6,041 bases of DNA. It comes from SHLQ01 sp051011575. GTDB taxonomy: Bacteria > Actinomycetota > Acidimicrobiia > Acidimicrobiales > SHLQ01. A program made the position numbers and the translations under genes. The notes beneath the pieces are model-generated. The model searched no databases. It saw only the letters and a program-made list of their open reading frames with translations, and was not told the DNA's origin. The stretch is taken from the NCBI GenBank assembly GCA_051011575.1, contig JBPCTR010000215.1:1-6041 (forward strand), written 5' to 3'. Shown here one piece after another: positions 1-4,881 of this stretch (position 1 is its first letter; every line of letters starts with the position of its first letter).

Positions 1-28
1 GTCGAGACCTCACCTATGGTGCAGATTC

Positions 29-985
29 GTGGTCGATACTTCAGAACCCTTCCTCTCGATCGGCACGCTCTCGGCTCGCACCGGGGTGGCGGTGAGCGCC
101 ATCCGGTTCTATGAACGCAAGAGCCTCATCGAATCGGTCCGCACGGACGCCGGCCACCGCCGGTTCCATCGCAGCACGATTCGAAAGCTGTCGATCATCG
201 TGGTGTGCCAACGCCTCGGGTACTCGCTTGGAGAGATTCGCGAACGGCTCGATGAATTGCCAACCGATCGCGTGCCCAACGACGCCGACTGGACCACGCT
301 GTCGAGCGACTTCCGAACGGAGATCGACGATCGCGTGGAACGACTGCTCTCGCTGCGCGAACACCTCGACGGCTGTATCGGCTGCGGATGCCTGTCGCTC
401 GACGTCTGCATGCTCTACAACCCCGACGATGCCGCCGCCGACCTCGGCCCCGGCCCTCGCTACCTCTTGGGCGACACGTCCGCCGACCTTCCGACCACCC
501 AGACACCAGGAGCACCCGCCCCCATGAACGACTCGCAGTTGTGGCATCTCGCTCAGATCAACATCGGCAGGCTGAAGCACCCGGTGGACGATCCGCGTGT
601 GGGTGAATTCATGGAGAACCTCGATCCCATCAATGCCCTCGCCGAGCAGTCGCCAGGCTTCATCTGGCGGCTTCAGGACGAGTCGGGTAATGCCACGGCG
701 ATCCGAGCATTCGACGACGAGCTGATCCTCCCGAACATGAGTGTGTGGGAGTCGATCGAAGCCTTGAAGGAATACGTGTTCAAGAGTGATCATGCTCGCT
801 TCGTACGGCGCCGGCGCGAGTGGTTCCTGCCGATGGACGACATGCCGGTGCTCACGATGTGGTGGGTTCCGGCCGGCCACACGCCGACGCTCGAAGAGGC
901 AAAGGGACGAATCGACCACCTCGCCGCGAACGGTCCCACGGACAAGGCCTTCTCGTTCCACCCCACGTTCGACCCGCCCGGCTAG
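29..985 (+). CDS. SoxR-like MerR-family [2Fe-2S] redox regulator fused to a DUF3291 domain
   Basis: This 318-residue protein has two parts. Residues 9-85 form a MerR winged helix-turn-helix (IGTLSARTGVAVSAIRFYE, then AGHRRF), and a dimerisation helix follows at about 86-114. Next comes the SoxR iron-sulfur motif CIGCGCLSLDVC, with cysteines 116, 119, 121 and 127. The C-x2-C-x-C-x5-C spacing is that of E. coli SoxR, and NPDD follows as in SoxR proteins. SoxR normally ends soon after, at about 150-175 residues. Here a Thr/Pro/Ala linker (about 152-165) leads directly into a DUF3291 domain (166-318: LAQINIGRL, DPINALAEQSPGFIWRLQ, TMWWVPAGHTPT). SoxR-family proteins sense redox-cycling compounds through the oxidation state of the cluster and activate or derepress target promoters. 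DUF3291 has no established function. The GTG start at 29 gives a SoxR-like N-terminus but has no clear Shine-Dalgarno, and the frame stays open to the window edge, so a start further upstream cannot be excluded. The domain calls are strong; the role of the fusion is inference. Confidence 0.93.
   Translation: MVDTSEPFLSIGTLSARTGVAVSAIRFYERKSLIESVRTDAGHRRFHRSTIRKLSIIVVCQRLGYSLGEIRERLDELPTDRVPNDADWTTLSSDFRTEIDDRVERLLSLREHLDGCIGCGCLSLDVCMLYNPDDAAADLGPGPRYLLGDTSADLPTTQTPGAPAPMNDSQLWHLAQINIGRLKHPVDDPRVGEFMENLDPINALAEQSPGFIWRLQDESGNATAIRAFDDELILPNMSVWESIEALKEYVFKSDHARFVRRRREWFLPMDDMPVLTMWWVPAGHTPTLEEAKGRIDHLAANGPTDKAFSFHPTFDPPG
508..526 (+). promoter_or_regulatory. Candidate internal ribosome binding site and start for free DUF3291
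   Basis: AGGAG at 508-512 lies 11 bases before an in-frame ATG at 524 (Met166 of the fusion). This ATG falls exactly where a stand-alone DUF3291 protein would begin, just before the LWHLAQINIGRL strand. There is no stop between the SoxR part and this ATG, so any product would be an additional short form and not a separate gene. The spacing is slightly long, and internal initiation is inference. Confidence 0.35.
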
Positions 986-989
986 TCGG

Positions 990-2474
990 TCAGGTTCGAG
1001 CCCGAGTTCCCTCGAACTCGAGCACGCCGTCGTCGACCGGAGCTCTGCGGAGGTCCTTCTTGTCGACCAGGTAGTGCTGCGTGTTCAGCCAGGGCTCGCG
1101 GTCGCCTTGCTTGGGCAGCTGCGCCATCGTCCGCTGCATGTAGCCCGACGAGAACTGATCGATCCACGGGCGGCCGGTCATACCGGCATCTTCGGCGCGA
1201 AGCCGTGGCGTGAAGCGGCTGGAACCGGTCGCGGCCATGTGGTTGAGGATCCGGCACACGTATGGGAAGACGATGTCGACGCGCAACGTCCACGACGCGT
1301 TGATGTACCCGAACAGCGAGATCAGGTTGGGAACATCGGAATAAGCCAAGCCCCTGTAGGTCCACGTGTCCGCGAAGTCGACCGGCTGTCCGTCGACCAC
1401 GAAATCCATCTCGCCCAGAGTCACCAGCTGAAGGCCGGTGGCAGTGATGATGATGTCGGCCTCGAGAATCTGACCGGAGGCCAAACGGATGCCGCTGTCG
1501 GTGAACGAATCGATCCGGTCGGTCACCACAGATGCATCTCCGGCCTTCAGCGACTCGAAGAAGTCGCCGTCGGGAACGAGGCACAAACGCTGGTCCCACG
1601 GGTCGTATGTGGGTGTGAAGTGGGTGTCCACATCGACGTTGGAGCCCACCTGCTCTCGAACCATGTTCAGGAAGATCGACTTCACCTTCTCGGGATCGGT
1701 GCGGGTTTTCCGGTACACCAGGTCCTGACGCCGGACGTTCTTGAACCGGGTCAGGCCGTAGGCAACCTTGGTCGGAAGGAATCGCCGCAACCGATTGGCC
1801 ACCTCGTCTTCCGAGGGCCTCGCCACCATCCACGTGGGCGACCTTTGGAGCATGGTCACGTGCTCGGCCTCGCCGGCGATCGCGGGAACGAGGGTGACCG
1901 CAGTGGCCCCCGAGCCGATCACAACCACCTTCTTGCCCGCGTAGTCGAGGTCCTCTGGCCACTTCTGGGGGTGCACGATCGGCCCGGCGAACCGCTCGCT
2001 ACCCGGGAACTCGGGTTCGTAGCCTCCCTTGTAGCTGTAGTACCCCGAGCACATGAAGAGGAAGGAGCAGGTGTGGGTCGCGACCTCGCCGCTGTCGACA
2101 CGAGTGGCGGTAACGGTCCAACGCGAGGTCTCGCTGCACCACTCGGCCGTGGTCACCATGTGGTTGAACCGAATGTTTCGATCGATGCCGAACTCCTCGG
2201 CGGTCTCTCGCACGTAGCTGAGGATCGATGGACCGTCGGCGATCGACTTCGCTGATGTCCACGGCTTGAACCTGAATCCCAGCGTGTGCATGTCGCTGTC
2301 GGAGCGTACGCCCGGGTAGCGAAACAGATCCCAGGTGCCGCCCAGGTCAGCTCGCCCCTCGAGGATGGTCCAGCTTCGATCGGGGCAATCTCTGCCCAGG
2401 TAGTAGGCCGCGCCGATTCCCGAAATGCCGGCACCAACGATGAGCACATCGGTATGCATCGGGTGAGGGCTCAT
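990..2474 (-). CDS. EthA-like type I Baeyer-Villiger flavin monooxygenase
   Basis: This 494-residue FAD- and NADPH-dependent monooxygenase would insert oxygen into ketones to give esters or lactones, or oxidise sulfur or nitrogen in xenobiotics. The FAD-binding GxGxxG is GAGISG at 14-19, followed by GGTWDLFRYPGVRSDSDM (45-62), characteristic of the family. The Baeyer-Villiger fingerprint FxGxxxHxxxW is met by F162, G164, H168 and W172 (followed by P173). The NADPH-binding motif GSGATA is at 187-192, and TATGLQL near residue 345 marks the late FAD contact. From memory, long stretches resemble mycobacterial EthA (about 489 residues), including FRYPG.RSDSDM, TLGFRF.PWT, HVTMLQRSPT and PWDQRLCLVP. 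The protein is full length. Start: GGAG (+ strand CTCC 2481-2484) lies 6 bases before the ATG; a second Met at residue 6 has no such site. It converges on the SoxR fusion with a 4-base gap and diverges from the MBL gene. No TetR-type EthR neighbour is present. Substrate unknown; EthA orthology is likely but not proven. Confidence 0.94.
   Translation of the reverse strand: MSPHPMHTDVLIVGAGISGIGAAYYLGRDCPDRSWTILEGRADLGGTWDLFRYPGVRSDSDMHTLGFRFKPWTSAKSIADGPSILSYVRETAEEFGIDRNIRFNHMVTTAEWCSETSRWTVTATRVDSGEVATHTCSFLFMCSGYYSYKGGYEPEFPGSERFAGPIVHPQKWPEDLDYAGKKVVVIGSGATAVTLVPAIAGEAEHVTMLQRSPTWMVARPSEDEVANRLRRFLPTKVAYGLTRFKNVRRQDLVYRKTRTDPEKVKSIFLNMVREQVGSNVDVDTHFTPTYDPWDQRLCLVPDGDFFESLKAGDASVVTDRIDSFTDSGIRLASGQILEADIIITATGLQLVTLGEMDFVVDGQPVDFADTWTYRGLAYSDVPNLISLFGYINASWTLRVDIVFPYVCRILNHMAATGSSRFTPRLRAEDAGMTGRPWIDQFSSGYMQRTMAQLPKQGDREPWLNTQHYLVDKKDLRRAPVDDGVLEFEGTRART
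994..1020. terminator. Two overlapping 7-bp hairpins at a convergent junction, possible terminator
   Basis: GTTCGAG (994-1000) can pair with CTCGAAC (1011-1017). Alternatively, CGAGTTC (1003-1009) can pair with GAACTCG (1014-1020) around a 4-base loop. The two stems are mutually exclusive. They lie 9-35 bases past the stop of the SoxR fusion, inside the last codons of the convergent monooxygenase gene. There is no T-tract, so this is a weak terminator candidate. Confidence 0.3.
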
Positions 2475-2480
2475 GGACGG

Positions 2481-2484
2481 CTCC
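2481..2484 (-). promoter_or_regulatory. Ribosome binding site of the EthA-like gene
   Basis: GGAG on the minus strand ends 6 bases before the ATG at 2474. It decides that start over Met6 (ATG at 2459), which is preceded only by AGCCCTCACCCG. Confidence 0.6.
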
Positions 2485-2511
2485 GGTCGGGGAATCTCCT
2501 ACGTTGTACTT

Positions 2512-2530
2512 CACCCCGAAGCGTTCGGTG
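2512..2530. repeat. Short palindrome upstream of the MBL gene, possible operator or leader hairpin
   Basis: CCGAA (2516-2520), GCG and TTCGG (2524-2528) form a perfect 5-bp inverted repeat. With one bulged base the arms extend to CAC (2512-2514) and GTG (2528-2530). It ends 4 bases before the GGAGG of the MBL gene. It could be a repressor operator or an mRNA hairpin next to the ribosome binding site; only the symmetry itself is observed. Confidence 0.3.
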
Positions 2531-2534
2531 CAGT

Positions 2535-2539
2535 GGAGG
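2535..2539 (+). promoter_or_regulatory. Ribosome binding site of the MBL hydrolase gene
   Basis: GGAGG lies 4 bases before ATG 2544 and sets this start. The reading frame is open back to 2286, but that longer version would run antisense through the start of the monooxygenase gene and add about 86 residues unlike the family. Confidence 0.7.
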
Positions 2540-2543
2540 CACG

Positions 2544-3392
2544 ATGACAACCTCGGTCACGATCACCGGCACCGGCTGCCCCATTCCCGATGCGCATCGC
2601 GCCGGCCCGGGGGTGCTCGTTCGTTACGGCGACCTCACGATGCAGTTCGACGCCGGCCGATCCACGGTTCAACGCCTTGCCGGTGCGCAGGTTTCTGTTC
2701 CTGATCTCGGCGCCGTCTTCCTCACTCATCACCACAGCGATCACGTGGTAGGACTCGCGGACATCGTCCTCACGAACTGGATCATGGATCGGGCCGACCG
2801 GCCCCGGAATCTCCCAGTGATTGCGCCGGAGGGTCCAACGTCCCGGTATGTGGCGACCCTGCTCGATGGGTGGGTCGACGACATCGCCGTGCGCGCGGAA
2901 CACGCTGGCCGCGCGACGCGCCCCACCATCGAACTTGTCTCCTTCGACGTGCCCGACGACCCCACCGAGGTATGGCGTTTCGGCGACGTCGTCGTGTCGG
3001 CGGGTCAGGTGCGTCACGAACCCGTACCCAACGCGGTCGGCTACCGCGTAGACACACCCGACGGATCGATTGCGATCTCAGGCGACACCCGCGTGTGTGA
3101 AGAAGTCGCTCGGCTCGCCGAGGGCGTCGACGTGCTCGTGTACGAGGCCATGCGCTACGACCACTTCGACGATCTGCCACCCGAGCGCCGCTACATCATG
3201 GAGTACCACGCTGACACCCGGCTGATCGGTGAGCAGGTCGCAGCCCTCGGCGTTCCCACGCTCATCCTCACCCATCTCATTCCGGTGCCAGCAACGGACG
3301 CGGACAAACAGCCGTTCATCGACGATGTGCGGGCGGCCGGCTACGAGGGCGAACTGATCGTGGCCGACGATCTGTTCACGATCACGCTCTGA
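2544..3392 (+). CDS. Metallo-beta-lactamase-fold hydrolase, AtsA/RNase Z-type
   Basis: This 282-residue cytosolic protein carries the metal-site motifs of the MBL fold. HxHxDH is H62, H64, D66 and H67 (in LTHHHSDH); the third-site His is H158 (VRHEPVPNAVGYRV); the bridging Asp is D181 (ISGDT); the last His is H244 (LTHLIP). H222 in EYHADT sits where RNase Z has its HST motif. The HEAT motif of tRNase Z appears here as YEAM (200-203), and no inserted exosite arm for tRNA is evident. The segment LTNWIMDR...DDIAVR resembles arylsulfatase AtsA-type members. A hydrolase of small esters, sulfates or phosphodiesters therefore fits better than tRNA 3' processing, but the substrate cannot be read from the sequence. 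The gene diverges from a Baeyer-Villiger monooxygenase, whose ester or lactone products would be plausible, unproven substrates. It converges on the methyltransferase gene with a 3-base gap. Confidence 0.9.
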   Translation: MTTSVTITGTGCPIPDAHRAGPGVLVRYGDLTMQFDAGRSTVQRLAGAQVSVPDLGAVFLTHHHSDHVVGLADIVLTNWIMDRADRPRNLPVIAPEGPTSRYVATLLDGWVDDIAVRAEHAGRATRPTIELVSFDVPDDPTEVWRFGDVVVSAGQVRHEPVPNAVGYRVDTPDGSIAISGDTRVCEEVARLAEGVDVLVYEAMRYDHFDDLPPERRYIMEYHADTRLIGEQVAALGVPTLILTHLIPVPATDADKQPFIDDVRAAGYEGELIVADDLFTITL

Positions 3393-3402
3393 CCGCTAGA
3401 GC
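3386..3402. terminator. Small hairpin spanning two convergent stop codons
   Basis: GCTCT (3386-3390) and AGAGC (3398-3402) form a 5-bp stem with a 7-base loop that covers the TGA of the MBL gene and the TAG of the methyltransferase gene. It has no T-tract and a short stem, so it is weak evidence for bidirectional termination. Confidence 0.2.
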
Positions 3403-4421
3403 TTCTCGACCATCCACGTGCCGGGGTCGACCAGGTTGCCCAGGTGCACATGAGCGCGGATCCGTTCGCCGGCCGCGATGGGTTCGTCGAGGCGGAACAT
3501 GCGATTACCCCAACTCGTCACCGGAGCCAGGGGAGACGTCGAGAGAGTCGTCTGGTCGTCGAAGCCTGCCTCGAACCACACGCAGAACCCGTCGACGATC
3601 GCATCTTCGGTCGCGATCCTGTCGACGACGTGGTCGACCTGGAGGGCCTCGATCGACTCGAGAGTGTTCAGGTCGAATTCGAGGATCGGTTCAGGAGTCC
3701 CCACCGTCGAGGCCACTGAGCCGGGCCGCACCCACAACTGCTCGGTGCGCCCCGTGTCGAATCGGGCGGCGACCACGCTCTGCTCGATGGCGCTGAGATC
3801 GATGCCGTCAGGCAGGTCGATGTTCCAGAATCGGCGGACCCGCATCGAGTCATGGAACGAGACCGGCTCTACAAACAGCTGGAAGTGACCAGGAATGATG
3901 TGGATGCGGCCACCGGGCCTCATCACTCGATCGCGTAGATCGAGGAGGTTCTCGAGCATGTTCTCGTTGAACAGCTCGTCACCCATCTGTTCGTGGATCA
4001 CGACGTCGATCTTCTCCGGCGGATGGAACTCGCGGCTGTTCGCCTTCACGAACTCGATGTTGTCGATCCCGTTGTGTGCGGCGACCTCCTGCGCCACCTC
4101 GATGAAGTCGGAGTGTTCCACCGCATAGACCTTGGCGGCGCCGGCCCTGCTGGCCATGAACGCCAGGAGGCCGGTTCCGGTCCCGAGGTCGAGCACCACA
4201 TCGCCGGGCTTCACGTGACGGTGAATCCCCTCGTGATACGCGTTTACCCGAACGGTGTCGCTGAGCATTTCTTCGTGTTCCGACAGACCGGCGAAGTTGG
4301 TCTCGTTTGTGAGGTCGTACACGAGACCCATCAGCCAGTCGTTCGAAGCGAGCTTCGACGCGCCCATAGCCATGGCACGTCGCACAGCTCGCGTGGCGGT
4401 TCGGGACAGGCGGTTCGGCAT
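3396..4421 (-). CDS. PRMT-like class I SAM-dependent methyltransferase
   Basis: Read from the ATG at 4421, this 341-residue protein resembles class I protein arginine methyltransferases throughout. HEEMLSDTVR (49-58) matches the helix before motif I, with D55 and the SAM-carboxylate Arg R58. Motif I is VLDLGTGTG (76-84), and E102 is the acidic residue after strand 2. The double-E loop HEQMGDELFNE supplies E144 and E153, nine residues apart as in PRMT1. The C-terminal part looks like the PRMT beta-barrel: FCVWFEAGFD, LSTSP, then TSW (302-304) where PRMTs have THW. The YFxxY helix is not recognisable. PRMTs transfer methyl groups from SAM to arginine guanidinium in proteins; whether this bacterial member does so is inference. 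An alternative GTG start at 4457 adds 12 residues but has no ribosome binding site and would leave 8 bases to the divergent VOC start, so ATG 4421 is preferred. The nearest alternative is a generic methyltransferase with another nucleophile as substrate. Confidence 0.85.
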   Translation of the reverse strand: MPNRLSRTATRAVRRAMAMGASKLASNDWLMGLVYDLTNETNFAGLSEHEEMLSDTVRVNAYHEGIHRHVKPGDVVLDLGTGTGLLAFMASRAGAAKVYAVEHSDFIEVAQEVAAHNGIDNIEFVKANSREFHPPEKIDVVIHEQMGDELFNENMLENLLDLRDRVMRPGGRIHIIPGHFQLFVEPVSFHDSMRVRRFWNIDLPDGIDLSAIEQSVVAARFDTGRTEQLWVRPGSVASTVGTPEPILEFDLNTLESIEALQVDHVVDRIATEDAIVDGFCVWFEAGFDDQTTLSTSPLAPVTSWGNRMFRLDEPIAAGERIRAHVHLGNLVDPGTWMVEKL

Positions 4422-4465
4422 TGGACCTACCAACGTATGGCCCTCACTCTGCAACACTGGTCATC
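4422..4465. promoter_or_regulatory. Short divergent promoter region, possibly with near-leaderless starts
   Basis: Only 44 bases separate the methyltransferase ATG from the VOC GTG. On the minus strand TACGTT (4437-4432) fits a TANNNT -10 ending 10 bases before the ATG, which would give a leader of only a few bases. A weak TAGG lies near the methyltransferase ATG, and no Shine-Dalgarno precedes the VOC GTG. No -10-like hexamer is evident for the VOC gene. Confidence 0.35.
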
Positions 4466-4867
4466 GTGACGAATTCGATCTGGTCCCAAACCATGTTGGT
4501 CGTGTCCGATGTCGAGCGATCGAGCACGTTCTATTGCGACGTTCTCGGGCTCGAGAGCGGTCATGGCGGCGACGAGTACGAGCAGCTGATCCACAACGGC
4601 GAAATCGTGATGCAACTCCACCACGACGGGCCTGAAGACGCTCACGCAGCTCTTGCCGACCCGACCGTTCCCAAGGGCAATGGCCTGCTCGTATGGTTCG
4701 AAGTTGCCGACTTCGACGGTGCTGTGAGCCGCGCGAGAACCGCGGGTGTGGCGGTCGAGCGCGATGTGCACACCAACCCGAACGCCAAGCAGCGCGAGTT
4801 CTGGCTCCGTGACCCCGACGGCTACCTCGTCGTGCTGTCCGGCGAATCGTCCTATCGGCCACGCTGA
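4466..4867 (+). CDS. VOC-superfamily (glyoxalase/bleomycin-resistance) protein
   Basis: This 133-residue protein is the usual length for one VOC monomer with two beta-alpha-beta-beta-beta modules. Module 1 begins QTMLVVSDVERSSTFYCDVLGL (8-29, with the typical SxxFYxxVLGL). Module 2 begins LLVWFEVADFDGAVSRARTAGV and ends FWLRDPDGYLVVL (112-124). The usual metal-ligand positions look degraded: Q8 at the first site, Leu (about 75) at the module-2 His site, and V123 where many enzymes have Glu in G-x-x-x-E-L. It therefore probably binds or sequesters a small molecule, as bleomycin-resistance proteins do, or uses a different site; it is less likely a metal-dependent dioxygenase or glyoxalase I. 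GTG 4466 is chosen because it begins just before strand 1; ATG 4493 would cut into that strand, and TTG 4421 overlaps the divergent gene. It converges on the ABM gene with a 7-base gap. Confidence 0.88.
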   Translation: MTNSIWSQTMLVVSDVERSSTFYCDVLGLESGHGGDEYEQLIHNGEIVMQLHHDGPEDAHAALADPTVPKGNGLLVWFEVADFDGAVSRARTAGVAVERDVHTNPNAKQREFWLRDPDGYLVVLSGESSYRPR

Positions 4868-4881
4868 CCTCGCCTCAGCGT
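4861..4881. terminator. 7-bp hairpin filling a convergent junction, candidate bidirectional terminator
   Basis: ACGCTGA (4861-4867) pairs perfectly with TCAGCGT (4875-4881). The 7-base loop is exactly the gap between the two genes, and the stems contain both TGA stop codons. Three of the seven pairs follow automatically from two convergent TGA stops. There is no T-tract. Confidence 0.35.

Larger units (their letters stand above)
2475..2543. promoter_or_regulatory. Divergent promoter region between monooxygenase and MBL hydrolase
   Basis: These 69 bases must hold the promoters of both divergent genes. On the + strand TACGTT (2500-2505) fits an actinobacterial -10 (TANNNT), about 38 bases before the MBL start; no convincing -35 sits at standard spacing. 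TCGGGG (2487-2492) and CCCCGA (2514-2519) form a 6-bp inverted repeat, and a tighter palindrome lies at 2512-2530. No SoxR-box-like dyad (CCTCAAG...CTTGAGG) is seen here. Confidence 0.5.

Noticed and set aside
11..21. CACC-TAT-GGTG inverted repeat just before the SoxR fusion gene
   Set aside because: Only 4-bp arms, unlike the long SoxR-box dyad, and the region is cut by the window edge.
41..961. 306-codon minus-strand frame opposite the SoxR-DUF3291 gene
   Set aside because: Arg- and Val-rich translation without motifs, fully antisense to a gene with strong domain evidence.
786..2255. Long + strand open frame (489 codons) opposite the monooxygenase gene
   Set aside because: It is the antisense reading of a gene with clear FAD and Baeyer-Villiger motifs. 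Its own translation has no recognisable domain and it overlaps the end of the SoxR fusion; such frames are common in GC-rich DNA.
1825..3420. 12-base repeat ACCATCCACGTG at 1825-1836 and 3409-3420, containing a CACGTG palindrome
   Set aside because: Both copies lie inside minus-strand genes and encode the same residues (His-Val-Trp-Met read as TWMV in each protein), so the repeat is explained by coincidental codons and not by a regulatory site.
4421..4465. Longer VOC start (TTG 4421)
   Set aside because: It would add 15 residues before the normal strand 1 and overlap the start of the divergent methyltransferase gene; GTG 4466 fits the family length.
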